Source: AP-15 sp963790875 (GTDB taxonomy: Bacteria; Pseudomonadota; Alphaproteobacteria; ATCC43930; CGMCC-115725). Taken from it: a stretch of DNA of 64,000 nucleotides. The notes below the pieces were generated by a model. It was not told the origin of the DNA. It was given only the letters and a program-made list of their open reading frames with translations, and did not search any database. The DNA lies in NCBI GenBank assembly GCA_963790875.1, contig CAWBQT010000008.1:434001-498000 (forward strand), written 5' to 3'. Of this stretch, positions 16,738 to 26,511 are shown in pieces. How positions within the stretch are numbered: the stretch's first letter is position 1; the number at the start of each line of letters is the position of its first letter. A program made the position numbers and the translations under genes.

Positions 16738-18075
16738 ATGACCGTCGTTGCGGCGGATGCGCTGTCGGAGCTCGATCATCGGCGGCAGTTGCGGCGGGCG
16801 GTGATCGCCAGCACGGTCGGCACCACGATCGAGTGGTATGATTTCTTCATCTATGGCACGGCGACCGGGCTTGTCTTCGGCAGGCTCTTTTTCCCCAAAT
16901 CCGATCCGCTAACCGGCACCCTCCAGGCCTTTGCGATCTATGCCGTCGGCTTTATCGCGCGACCGGTCGGGGCGGCGATCTTCGGCCATTACGGCGACCG
17001 CATCGGGCGCAAGGCGGCTCTGATCGCGACCCTGATGCTGATGGGGGTTGCGACCTTTCTCGTCGCCTTCGTGCCCGGCTACCAGCGAATCGGCATCTGG
17101 GGTGCGGTGCTGTTGACCGTGCTGCGCACCGTGCAGGGGATCGGCGTCGGCGGCGAATGGGGCGGCTCGGTCTTGATGTCGATGGAATGGGCGCGCAGCA
17201 ATGCACATCGCGGCTTTATCGCCGCCTGGCCGCAATGGGGTGTCCCGGCTGGGCTGTTTCTCGCGAACCTCGCGCTGTTGGCGTTCAGTACGATCGCCGG
17301 ACCGCAATTCCTTGCTTGGGGCTGGCGCATCCCGTTCATCCTCAGCATCGCCCTCGTCGCGGTCGGCCTCTACATCCGGCTCGGAATCCTCGAGACGCCG
17401 CTCTTTCTCCGGCTGGTCGCGGAAAACCGGGTCGAACGGCTGCCGACCCTCGAGGTGATCAAGCGCCAGCCGCGCGAGATCCTGCTGTCGGCGCTGGTGC
17501 GCATGGGCGAGCAGGCGCCGTTCTACATCTTCACCGCCTTCGTCTTCACCTACGGGACGACGGTGCTGAAAACCTCCCGCGACTTCGTGCTGATCGCGGT
17601 GCTCACTGCGGCGGTCGTGTCGTTCTTCACGATCCCGATCGCCGGCCATCTGTCGGACCGGATCGGGCGCAGGCGCATGTATCTGATCGGCGCGGCGGTG
17701 ATGGGCGTCTTCGGCTTCATCTATTTCGCACTGCTCGGGACGCTGGTGCCTGGCTGGATCTTTCTGGCGATCGTCCTGTCGCTGATCCCGCACGATCTTA
17801 TGTACGGCCCGCAGGCGGCGCTGATCGCCGAGTGCTTCACCGGCCGGCTGCGCTACAGCGGCGCCTCGCTCGGCTATCAGCTCGCGTCGGTCATCGCCGG
17901 CGGCCCGGCGCCGCTGATCGCGACCGCCCTGTTCGCCCGCTACCAGTCGGGCTACGCGATCGCCTGGTACATCCTCGTCTGCGCCGGGATTAGTCTCGTT
18001 TCGGCGGCGGCGTTGCCCGATTACACGAACCGCGACATCTCCGCCGAATACGATCGCCCCGCCTTGCCGCAGTAA
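16738..18075 (+). CDS. MFS transporter, metabolite:H+ symporter (MHS) family, copy 1
   Basis: A 445-residue inner-membrane transporter with about 12 hydrophobic helices. MHS marks are plain: STVGTTIEWYDFFIYGTATG in helix 1, GRKAALIATLM in the helix 2-3 loop, VGGEWGGSVLMSMEWA in helix 4, and LSDRIGRRRM in the central loop. Relatives (ShiA, ProP, KgtP, citrate carriers) take up organic acids or osmolytes with protons; the substrate here is open. ATG at 16738 with GGGAGG upstream. A close paralogue follows after 108 bp, so this is a tandem duplicate likely on one transcript. Confidence 0.88.
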   Translation: MTVVAADALSELDHRRQLRRAVIASTVGTTIEWYDFFIYGTATGLVFGRLFFPKSDPLTGTLQAFAIYAVGFIARPVGAAIFGHYGDRIGRKAALIATLMLMGVATFLVAFVPGYQRIGIWGAVLLTVLRTVQGIGVGGEWGGSVLMSMEWARSNAHRGFIAAWPQWGVPAGLFLANLALLAFSTIAGPQFLAWGWRIPFILSIALVAVGLYIRLGILETPLFLRLVAENRVERLPTLEVIKRQPREILLSALVRMGEQAPFYIFTAFVFTYGTTVLKTSRDFVLIAVLTAAVVSFFTIPIAGHLSDRIGRRRMYLIGAAVMGVFGFIYFALLGTLVPGWIFLAIVLSLIPHDLMYGPQAALIAECFTGRLRYSGASLGYQLASVIAGGPAPLIATALFARYQSGYAIAWYILVCAGISLVSAAALPDYTNRDISAEYDRPALPQ

Positions 18076-18183
18076 ATCAAACAAACGGTTGGCGGGGATC
18101 GGCGAGCGGCTGCTAACCTTCCCCAAAACAGCTGGCAACAACGTGGGCGCCGCCAGCCGCGCACAGGATGAGGAGGAATCAAA

Positions 18184-19518
18184 TTGACCACGCCTGAAAT
18201 CGCGACCGCCAGCGGCATCTCGGACGACGAGCACCGCCGCCAACTGCGCCGCGCCCTGATCGCGAGCACGGTCGGCACAACGATCGAATGGTACGATTTC
18301 CTGCTCTACGGGCAAGTGACCGGACTGGTCTTCGGCAAGCTCTTCTTTCCGCATTCGGTCCCATTAGTTGGTGTGCTGCAGGCCTTTGCCGTTTTCTTCA
18401 TCGGCTTTGTCGGGCGGCCGATCGGAGCGGCGATCTTCGGACATTGGGGCGACCGTGTCGGGCGCAAGGCAACCCTGATCGCGACCTTGCTGGTGACCGG
18501 GATCGCGACCTTCGCCGTAGGCCTTGTCCCAACCTATGCGAGCATCGGCATCTGGGGTGCGGTTCTATTGACGCTGATCCGCCTGATCCAAGGAATCGGC
18601 GTCGGCGGCGAATGGGGCGGTTCGGTCCTGCTGGCAATGGAATGGGCGCGAACCACCAAGAATCGCGGCTTCCTTGCGGCCTGGCCGCAATTCGGCGGAC
18701 CGGCCGGATTATTTCTCGCCAATGTCGCGGTATTGTTCTTCAGCTGGGTTTCGGGCGACCAGTTTCTGGTCTGGGGTTGGCGAATCCCGTTCTTCCTTAG
18801 CATCGTCATGGTCGGGATCGGGTTGTGGATCCGGCTCGGCATCACCGAAACCCCGGTGTTCCGCAAAGTGGTGGAGGAAGAGCGCATCGAGCGTGTCCCG
18901 GTGCTCGAGGTGTTGAAGCGCCAGCCGAAACAGATCCTGCTGACCGCGTTGCTGCGCATGCCGGAACAGGCGCCGGGCTATATCGTCGGCACCTTCATCT
19001 TTACGTATGCGACGGCCGTGCTAGGCATGCAACGCAATTTCGTGCTGGTCGCCGTCCTCTTCCAGGCCGTCTTCGGCTTTCTTTGGGTGCCGATGGCCGG
19101 ACGCCTGTCGGACAGCATCGGCCGCAAGAACATGTACTTCGTCGGCAGCGTCTTCGTGGGGGTGTTCGGCTTCATCTACTTTGCGCTGCTCGATACCAAG
19201 GTGCCGAGTTTGATCTTTATCGCGATCGCGCTGTCGCTGCTGCCGGCCACGACCTGCTACGGGCCGCAGGCGGCGCTGATTGCGGAAAGCTTCACTCCCC
19301 GGCTGCGCTACAGCGGCACCTCGCTCGGCTATCAGCTCGCCTCGATCATCGCCGGGGGCCCGTCGCCGTTCATCGCGACGGCTCTGTTCGCGATGTTCCA
19401 TTCGAGCTTTCCGATTGCCCTCTACATCATGGCTTGCGGGATCATCGGCATCGTTGCGACGTCGCTGTTGACCGACTACACCAACAAGGACATCTCGGCC
19501 GAATACGAAAACGTCTGA
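18184..19518 (+). CDS. MFS transporter, metabolite:H+ symporter (MHS) family, copy 2
   Basis: A 444-residue paralogue of the preceding gene, colinear over the whole length: STVGTTIEWYDFLLYGQVTG, GVGGEWGGSVLLAMEWA, LSDSIGRKNMYFVG and YGPQAALIAESFTPRLRYSG all have near-identical counterparts in copy 1. Such pairs often diverge in substrate. Start TTG at 18184, supported by GAGGAGG about ten bases upstream; no better start lies close. A strong hairpin (19538-19564) ends the transcript. Confidence 0.87.
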   Translation: MTTPEIATASGISDDEHRRQLRRALIASTVGTTIEWYDFLLYGQVTGLVFGKLFFPHSVPLVGVLQAFAVFFIGFVGRPIGAAIFGHWGDRVGRKATLIATLLVTGIATFAVGLVPTYASIGIWGAVLLTLIRLIQGIGVGGEWGGSVLLAMEWARTTKNRGFLAAWPQFGGPAGLFLANVAVLFFSWVSGDQFLVWGWRIPFFLSIVMVGIGLWIRLGITETPVFRKVVEEERIERVPVLEVLKRQPKQILLTALLRMPEQAPGYIVGTFIFTYATAVLGMQRNFVLVAVLFQAVFGFLWVPMAGRLSDSIGRKNMYFVGSVFVGVFGFIYFALLDTKVPSLIFIAIALSLLPATTCYGPQAALIAESFTPRLRYSGTSLGYQLASIIAGGPSPFIATALFAMFHSSFPIALYIMACGIIGIVATSLLTDYTNKDISAEYENV

Positions 19519-19537
19519 AAGGCGGCGGACCGCACAT

Positions 19538-19564
19538 CCGGGGCCCGTTGCTGCCGGGCCCCGG
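19538..19564. terminator. bidirectional hairpin between convergent genes
   Basis: CCGGGGCCCG at 19538-19547 pairs perfectly with CGGGCCCCGG at 19555-19564. It lies between the stops of the second MHS transporter (19518) and the CmcJ-like gene (19576), where it can serve both strands. No T-run follows on either side. Confidence 0.5.
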
Positions 19565-19575
19565 AACACCCGGCT

Positions 19576-20403
19576 TCAGGCCGGATGGAAGACGAGGGTG
19601 CGCAGCTCGATGCTCTCGCGCGGCAAGGCGTCGGGCGGCGTCGTCGGGTCGGTGAACGAGGTGTGCGGCATGAAGCGCGCCGGCACATCGGTCCGCGTGT
19701 CGGCGATCTTCAGCAACAAGGCCTCGTCGCTGCGCATCTGGGGCGCGTAATACCAGCGATGCGCCGGGTTCCAGGTCACCGAATAGGTCTCGCCGACCCG
19801 TTCGCGATAGACGAGATCGGACGGGACGAGGTCCTGCGGATCGACGGTGCGCGAGTCGCACACGGCCAGCGGCGCGTCCAGCAGCGGACCGCGGATCGGA
19901 CGCCACATGTTGATCACCTGGACGCGGCCCTTCAGCAACTCCTCGGCCTCGTCGCCCATCAGGTCGCGGACCCGTTGCGGTCCGGAGCGGGCCGTGTGGT
20001 CGACATGTACGCGGGTCGCGGGCTGGCGCGGCACGCCCGCTGTCCGGTCGGCGAGGCCCGACACGCGACGGCGCTGCAGATGGTCAAAGATGAAAACGCG
20101 GCTGGCGCCGGTCGCCTCGGCGATGAAGCGCTCGGCTTCCGGGTAGTAGACTTCGCGCACCTCGTCGTCATTCCAGAAGTCGCCCACGGCGCTGCGATGC
20201 TCGACCAGTTCGAAGCCCTCGCGGTCGAGGTCGATTACCGACTGGATCGGCCGCAGCGAGTGGATGCGCACCCGATGCGGCTCGTGCGTCATGTTCGAGC
20301 GGGTGTCGGGTCCGGTTTCATAGGCGTAGTAGCGCGGCCGTTCGCTCATCGGCCCGAGATAGTTCAACTCGGCCTCGACATAGGGCAATTCTTGAAGCGT
20401 CAT
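19576..20403 (-). CDS. CmcJ/NvfI family oxidoreductase-like protein
   Basis: A 275-residue protein of the CmcJ/NvfI group, which includes the cephamycin 7-alpha-hydroxylase partner CmcJ, the fungal NvfI and GA4-desaturase-like proteins. Visible family features are PRYYAYETGPDT near the N-terminus, VHVDHTARSGPQRV (His-x-Asp-type metal-binding segment, about residues 133-146), INMWRPIRGPLLDAPLAVCD, and WYYAPQMRSDEALLLKIADT near the end. Many members act as Fe(II)/2-oxoglutarate-type oxygenases; substrate unknown. ATG at 20403 follows AAGGAGG. It is downstream of a DUF1127 gene on the same strand, and a LysR regulator reads away from the pair. Confidence 0.8.
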   Translation of the reverse strand: MTLQELPYVEAELNYLGPMSERPRYYAYETGPDTRSNMTHEPHRVRIHSLRPIQSVIDLDREGFELVEHRSAVGDFWNDDEVREVYYPEAERFIAEATGASRVFIFDHLQRRRVSGLADRTAGVPRQPATRVHVDHTARSGPQRVRDLMGDEAEELLKGRVQVINMWRPIRGPLLDAPLAVCDSRTVDPQDLVPSDLVYRERVGETYSVTWNPAHRWYYAPQMRSDEALLLKIADTRTDVPARFMPHTSFTDPTTPPDALPRESIELRTLVFHPA

Positions 20404-20437
20404 CGGATCCTCCTTGGGGTGGTCGGAAAGGTGCGGT

Positions 20438-20704
20438 TCAAAAGGGCGGAAAGCGCAGGCTGTCGATCCACGGATCATGCTCGCCGGCTTTGCTCGTCAG
20501 GTAGAGGGTGTCGCTGCGGCTGAGCCCGAGATCGTGCAAGGTCCGTTCGTCGAGCGCCGCCAGCTGGTTGCGATCCTTGATGCGTCTGCGCCAATCGCGG
20601 ACCGTTGCCAAGGCCCTTCCGACGATGCCGCCTGCCCGGCCGCGCCCGCGTCGCCGCGAGACCCGCCGCCAGCCGAGCCGGGCCTGCGACTGCGTGATAC
20701 TCAT
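20438..20704 (-). CDS. DUF1127 domain protein
   Basis: An 88-residue basic protein. The C-terminal half carries the DUF1127 (YjiS-like) motif: WRRRIKDRNQLAALDERTLHDLGLSR, at about residues 38-63. Short DUF1127 proteins in alphaproteobacteria have been linked to RNA binding and to phosphate and carbon metabolism, but this longer form is not characterised. It starts with ATG at 20704 behind GAGGAG and is followed after 34 bp by the CmcJ-like gene, so the two probably share a transcript driven from the LysR intergenic region. Confidence 0.78.
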   Translation of the reverse strand: MSITQSQARLGWRRVSRRRGRGRAGGIVGRALATVRDWRRRIKDRNQLAALDERTLHDLGLSRSDTLYLTSKAGEHDPWIDSLRFPPF

Positions 20705-20784
20705 GTGAGAACTCCTCATCCGGGAGAACCGCGCCGACCGGTTGGACGATCGGCCCTCCCGCACCAAATGTGCAGTGGAGAGCG

Positions 20785-21741
20785 ATGTCGCAAACGAGAG
20801 TTTTTCAGCCCCAGTTGAGGGATATTCACGCGATCAACGGGCATCTGCCGCCGCTCGCGGCGCTGCGCGCCTTCGAAGCCGCGGCGCGGCTCATGAGCTT
20901 CAGCAAGGCTGCCAGCGAGCTCAATGTGACGCCAGCCGCGATCAGCCACCAGATCCACGCTCTGGAACAAGATCTTGGCGTAAAGCTGTTTCAGCGGTTG
21001 AACCGCTCGGTCGCATTGACGGCGGCGGCCAGGCTGCTGCTGCCGGGGCTGAGCGAGGCCTTCGCGCAGATCCGTGCTTCGGTCCGGCTATTAAAGGCGC
21101 ACAACGATACCGGCACCCTCACGATCACCGCCTCGCCATCCTTCGCCGCCAAATGGTTGGTGTTGCGGCTGCATCGCTTTCAGGAGCGCTGCCCCGAGAT
21201 CGATGTGCGGATTTCCGCGACCGACGAGGTCGTCGACCTGACGAACGGCGATTTCGACATGGGGATTCGCTACGGCGCCGGCCGCTATCCCGGCCTCGAG
21301 GTCGAGCTGCTGGCGCGGAACGAGGTATTTCCGGCCTGCAGCCCGCACCTCCTCGAGACCGGGCCGCCGCTCGCCACCCCCGAGGATCTGCGCCATCATG
21401 CGCTGATCCATGATCAGACGGTCGAGCGCGATCCGTTGGTGCCGACCTGGTCGATGTGGCTGAAGGCGGCGGGCGTCAAGGGAATTCCGGCGGCCGCCGG
21501 CTTGAGCTTCAGCGCCGGCCATCTGGCGCTCGACGCGGCGATTGCCGGCCGCGGCGTCGTGCTCGCCCTCAGCACGATCGCCGCCGCCGACCTCGCCGCC
21601 GGACGGCTCGTGCGGCTGTTCTCGCTCGCCCTGCCCGACCTCTTCGCCTACTACATCGCAACCGCACCCGGCGCGCTCGACCGGCCCAAGGTAAGACTGT
21701 TCCGCGATTGGCTGCGGCAGGAAGCCGACGGTGCGTCGTGA
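20785..21741 (+). CDS. LysR-type transcriptional regulator, GcvA group
   Basis: A 318-residue LysR regulator. The winged helix-turn-helix begins at PPLAALRAFEAAARLMSFSKAASELNVTPAAISHQIHALE (about residues 21-60), in the form typical of the GcvA group. The effector domain follows, with TLTITASPSFAAKWLVLRL and DLTNGDFDMGIRYGAG. It is divergent from the DUF1127-CmcJ pair with 80 bp between starts, so it most likely controls that pair and itself. The inducer is unknown. ATG at 20785 is preferred to the GTG five codons earlier, as GGAGAG precedes it. Confidence 0.88.
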   Translation: MSQTRVFQPQLRDIHAINGHLPPLAALRAFEAAARLMSFSKAASELNVTPAAISHQIHALEQDLGVKLFQRLNRSVALTAAARLLLPGLSEAFAQIRASVRLLKAHNDTGTLTITASPSFAAKWLVLRLHRFQERCPEIDVRISATDEVVDLTNGDFDMGIRYGAGRYPGLEVELLARNEVFPACSPHLLETGPPLATPEDLRHHALIHDQTVERDPLVPTWSMWLKAAGVKGIPAAAGLSFSAGHLALDAAIAGRGVVLALSTIAAADLAAGRLVRLFSLALPDLFAYYIATAPGALDRPKVRLFRDWLRQEADGAS

Positions 21742-22338
21742 AGCGTTGGGCGACCGGTACGAGGCTGCGCCCACCCGCACCGCGATGCTCTCGGCCGCCG
21801 TCCGCCTTCGATCTATTTCCCTTGCGGGGCGCCGGCCCGCAGCATATCGCCGCGCTTGAAAGGGTCGTAGAGGCCGAGGGGATGGGCAATTCCGACGTAA
21901 GCGATTCCACCGCCAAAAGCCGGGCTCTCGGCGGGTCAACTGAAGCAGATCGCTCGGCCAGATTTGCCGCTTTCTGATGAAATAGCACAGAGCGAGAATC
22001 ACGATGACACGGCGATACCGGCGTACGCGCCAGGCGACAAAGGCATTGTCATGGTTCAAACGAGAAATCGGTGAATACACCGAGATGATACTGAATCATT
22101 TCGATGTGGCGAAGGAGGTGACCGAGGTCGTCCCGGGCAAATCTGCTGTCCCAGATGTTGCCGCGAGGCTGACGACACCACCGGCATTGCCGGGGCGGGT
22201 CAGCCGATTGGGCGTCAGCCAGGCGTCGGCGGCGCCCGTGTTCCGTCCTGGGCATTCGCGCAATTCCTCGAATTAGCCGTCGGCGCTGGTCGGCATCGCG
22301 CTGGCGGCGCACATCCTGACGCCTGACCGACGGCCGGC
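21742..22338. other. 597-bp gap with remnants only
   Basis: Between the LysR gene and trmB. Apart from the broken membrane-protein frame at 21813-22080 I see no gene, no tRNA and no strong terminator. Open frames on both strands here lack protein character. Confidence 0.45.
21813..22080 (-). pseudogene. remnant of a small membrane protein, frameshifted
   Basis: From GTG 22080 the frame gives AFVAWRVRRYRRVIVILALC, a positively charged segment leading into one hydrophobic helix, then QIWPSDLLQLTRREPGF. One base over, past the A4 run (plus-strand 21915-21918), it continues GGGIAYVGIAHPLGLYDPF to a TAG at 21813. Joined by removing one base it is an 88-residue protein. The two parts fit together well. 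I do not recognise the family, and no ribosome site is clear. Confidence 0.4.
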
Positions 22339-23044
22339 TTACGGTTTCGGACGCCGCGCGATGCACAGGAAGAACGGCGTGCGGCCGGCGGCGCGCGCCT
22401 TTTCCTCGTAGCGCGTTGGCGGCCAGTCAAGAGGCCGCTCGCACCAATCGGCTGGCCGGCGGGCCAGCCATTCGAAGGCCGGGTGTCGGGTCACGCGTTC
22501 GAGCATAAAGGCGAGATAATCGGCGTCGTCGGTCGCGAGCCGCAATTCCGCGCCGCCCGGCATGATCCTCGCCAGCTGGTCCAAGGTCTCGGACGAGAGC
22601 AGCCGCCGCTTCCGGTGGCGCGCTTTCGGCCACGGGTCGGGGAACAGGATAAAGACGCGATCGACCGAGGCGGCCGGCAGGGCGGCGATCAGGAGCCGCG
22701 CGTCATCGGCGAAAATCCGAATATTGGCGAGATGGCCGCGATCGATCTCGGCGACCAGCCTGGCGATGCCATTCTCGAAGACTTCGCAGCCGAGAAAGCC
22801 GATCTCGCGATGGTTTTCAGCCTGCCAGGCGAGATGCTCGCCGCCGCCAAAGCCAATCTCGAGCCAGACCGGGCACTCCGTCGCGCCGAACAACACCCGG
22901 GGATCGAGTTTCCCGGAAGCCGGCACCGCCAGCGACAGCCGCGGCAACAACTCTTCGATCAGCGCCTTTCGGCCCGGTCGCAACGGGCGGCCGCGGCGCC
23001 GCCCATAAAGCAGTCGCGGTCGCGACTGCCCGTCCGCGGGGAAA

Positions 23045-24211
<1,167 letters not shown>

Positions 24212-24319
24212 GAGACTGCCCTTCCTCAAATCATCGAAGCGATGCCGAAATGCGCCGCGCCACGCTGTTGGTGCAGTTTCGCGGGTCGACCGTCAAGCAG
24301 CATTTGACGTTCTCTTGAC

Positions 24320-24784
24320 CTATTTCTCCGCCGACCGCTCGCCGCCGAACGCCAGCGCCTTGGCGAGATCGAACAGGCGGCGGCGGACCACCAGATCCTC
24401 GATCCGATAATAGGCGCTGACCAGCTCGACGGTCTCCCGCTTGCGCAAGGGATCCGAATCCATTGACTCGGCCGGCGGCGGTTCGGCAAACCCCGCCGGG
24501 ATCGCCGGCGCCCGCACCGGATCCATATCGTCGAAGAAAAACGACACCGGCACATCGAGCACGCGGCTCAAATCATGCAGCCGGGAGGCGCCGATGCGGT
24601 TCGCCCCCCGCTCGTATTTTTGCACCTGCTGGAAGGTGAGGCCGATCGCTTCGCCCAGCCTTTCCTGGCTCAAACCGAGCATATTGCGACGCAACCGGAC
24701 ACGGGAACCGACGTGAACATCGATCGGGTTTGGCTTCTCGGTTTTCTGGCGGCCGGGCCTGCGGGCCTGTTGATGCAAAGCCAT
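24320..24784 (-). CDS. XRE (Cro/CI) family transcriptional regulator
   Basis: A 154-residue regulator. The helix-turn-helix covers about residues 26-80: VGSRVRLRRNMLGLSQERLG, then LTFQQVQKYERGANRIGASR and LHDLSRVLDVPVSFFFDD. The C-terminal part (YYRIEDLVVRRRLFDLAKAL) is a helical extension found in the alphaproteobacterial regulators that sit before metK. The family is related to SinR-like and PhrR-type stress regulators; its targets are not shown by the sequence. ATG 24784. It lies between lnt (upstream) and metK (downstream), all on the minus strand. Confidence 0.88.
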   Translation of the reverse strand: MALHQQARRPGRQKTEKPNPIDVHVGSRVRLRRNMLGLSQERLGEAIGLTFQQVQKYERGANRIGASRLHDLSRVLDVPVSFFFDDMDPVRAPAIPAGFAEPPPAESMDSDPLRKRETVELVSAYYRIEDLVVRRRLFDLAKALAFGGERSAEK

Positions 24785-24902
24785 CTCGGTCGCTTTCTCG
24801 TCAAAAATGATGTGCCATATTGATAGATTACCGGATCGCGGCCGGTCAACAGGACACCCTAGGCGCGACAGCGTAGCACAACCGTGCCGAGATGTCGCTG
24901 AC

Positions 24903-26444
24903 TCAATGCATCTTAAATGCGATCGGGATCGTGCCCGTCACCAGCAGCGCCAACAGCATCCAGTCGCCGGTGCGCGCGTAGATCGTCGGTTCGGCCGGAA
25001 CCGGCAAAACGACATCGGCGTAACCGACGGCGTCGAGATTGATGCGCGCCGGGACCCGGCCCTGCGCGTCGATGACCCCGCTCACCCCGTTGTTGGCGAC
25101 GCGAACAAGAGGCAGGCCTTCCTCGACGGCACGGGTTCGGGCGATCGCGAAATGCTGAAACGGGCCCGAGCTGCGCCCGTACCAGGCGTCGTTGGTGATG
25201 TTCAGGATCCAATCTGGACGCTGGTCTTCGTCGAGCACGGCGCCCGGGAAAATCGCCTCGTAGCAGATGATCGGCGCGAAGGGCGGCAAGCCCGGCAGCG
25301 CCAAAGTGCGCGGTCCGCGCCCGGCACTCAGATCGATCGTGCCGGCGGTTATTTTGTTGAACGGCAGAAATTCGCGGAACGGAACGTATTCGCCGAACGG
25401 CACGAGATGCACCTTGTCGTAATGCGCGATTATCTCGCCGCCACCGTCGATGACCGCCAAGCTGTTCCAGAGCTTTTCGACCGGTTCTGGCGGCGGGTTG
25501 GCCCGCAAGGCGCCGGTGATCACATAGCCGCGCGGCGGCACCACCGAGGCAATCGCGCGCCGTGCCGCCGGATCGCGCCCGAGCAGAAACGGCACCGCCG
25601 CCTCGGGCCACAATATCGCGGCGATCGCGTGCGGCGAGGGCGGCTGGCTGAGGGCGATGAGCCGCCGAAGATTCATCGCAGCGGCAGCCTCCTCCCACTT
25701 CAGGCTCTCTGCGACCGACGGCTGGACGAGGCGCAGCCAGGTTGCGGTGTCGGCAGCGGGCGACCGGGCCAGCCGCAGCGCCCCCGCCGTGGCCGGAACG
25801 AGCAGCAGGAGGCCGGCTCCGATCGCCGGGGCGTAGCGGCGGATCGCCGAAAGCGGGGCCGGCGACGGCACCCCGAAGAGCGCCAGCAACGAGACGGCGA
25901 GCACGGTCGCAAAGCTCAAACCGTAAATGCCGACCCAGGCGACCGACTGCAGCAGCCAGATGCTCCCGGGAAAGCCGCCCGACCAGGCGTAGCCGATCAG
26001 GTTCCAAGGGAACCCGGTGAGGGCATGGCCGCGGACCCATTCGGCCGCGGACCAGGCAATGGCAAAGGCAAAGACGCGCGCGGTCGGCGGCAGCTTCAGC
26101 TGTCGGGCGGCGCAATGGACCGCCAGCAGCGCCATTCCGACATAGAACGCGAACAGCGCCGGCAGGCCGGCAACCGCGAACGGGACGAGCCACCAGAAAC
26201 GAGCGATGTCGACGAACAGCGCGCCGGCGATCCAGTAAAGGCCGGCGACAAAAAAGCCGAAGCCGAAGACCCAGCCGAGAGCGAAGGATCCGGCCGGGGT
26301 CGTGCTTCCGTCGTCGAGCCACAACAGTCCCGGAAACGCGACGGCCAGCATTGGGGCGAGATCGACGGGCGGCATTGCCGCCGCCGCGGCGGCCCCGAGC
26401 AGAAAGGCAAGCCCATAGCGCCGCCATCCGGAGAGCGCGGCCAT
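24903..26444 (-). CDS. lnt: apolipoprotein N-acyltransferase
   Basis: A 513-residue inner-membrane enzyme that adds the third acyl chain to lipoproteins. Six or seven hydrophobic helices fill residues 1-215, then a nitrilase-like domain carries the catalytic triad: Glu in AAILWPEAAV (about 282), Lys in HYDKVHLVPFGEYVP (about 345), and Cys in IICYEAIFPG (about 394); spacing fits the family. A last helix (DWMLLALLVTGTIPIAF) closes the chain. The ATG at 26444 starts the first helix; the frame upstream overlaps corC and looks non-coding. Follows corC after 67 bp. Confidence 0.93.
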   Translation of the reverse strand: MAALSGWRRYGLAFLLGAAAAAAMPPVDLAPMLAVAFPGLLWLDDGSTTPAGSFALGWVFGFGFFVAGLYWIAGALFVDIARFWWLVPFAVAGLPALFAFYVGMALLAVHCAARQLKLPPTARVFAFAIAWSAAEWVRGHALTGFPWNLIGYAWSGGFPGSIWLLQSVAWVGIYGLSFATVLAVSLLALFGVPSPAPLSAIRRYAPAIGAGLLLLVPATAGALRLARSPAADTATWLRLVQPSVAESLKWEEAAAAMNLRRLIALSQPPSPHAIAAILWPEAAVPFLLGRDPAARRAIASVVPPRGYVITGALRANPPPEPVEKLWNSLAVIDGGGEIIAHYDKVHLVPFGEYVPFREFLPFNKITAGTIDLSAGRGPRTLALPGLPPFAPIICYEAIFPGAVLDEDQRPDWILNITNDAWYGRSSGPFQHFAIARTRAVEEGLPLVRVANNGVSGVIDAQGRVPARINLDAVGYADVVLPVPAEPTIYARTGDWMLLALLVTGTIPIAFKMH

Positions 26445-26511
26445 TGCGAGAGCCAGGCGGCACAGCGTCGTATCGGTCCGCGCGCCCGCCCGGATGCGAA
26501 ACAGCGCCGTT

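Noticed and set aside
16909..18354. 481-codon open frame on the minus strand
   Set aside because: Antisense to the first MHS transporter.
22004..22276. 90-codon plus-strand frame after the LysR gene
   Set aside because: Overlaps the membrane-protein remnant, has no ribosome site and no recognised sequence.
24212..24319. SAM riboswitch before metK
   Set aside because: The short leader has one small hairpin but none of the SAM-II or SAM/SAH core sequences I could match.
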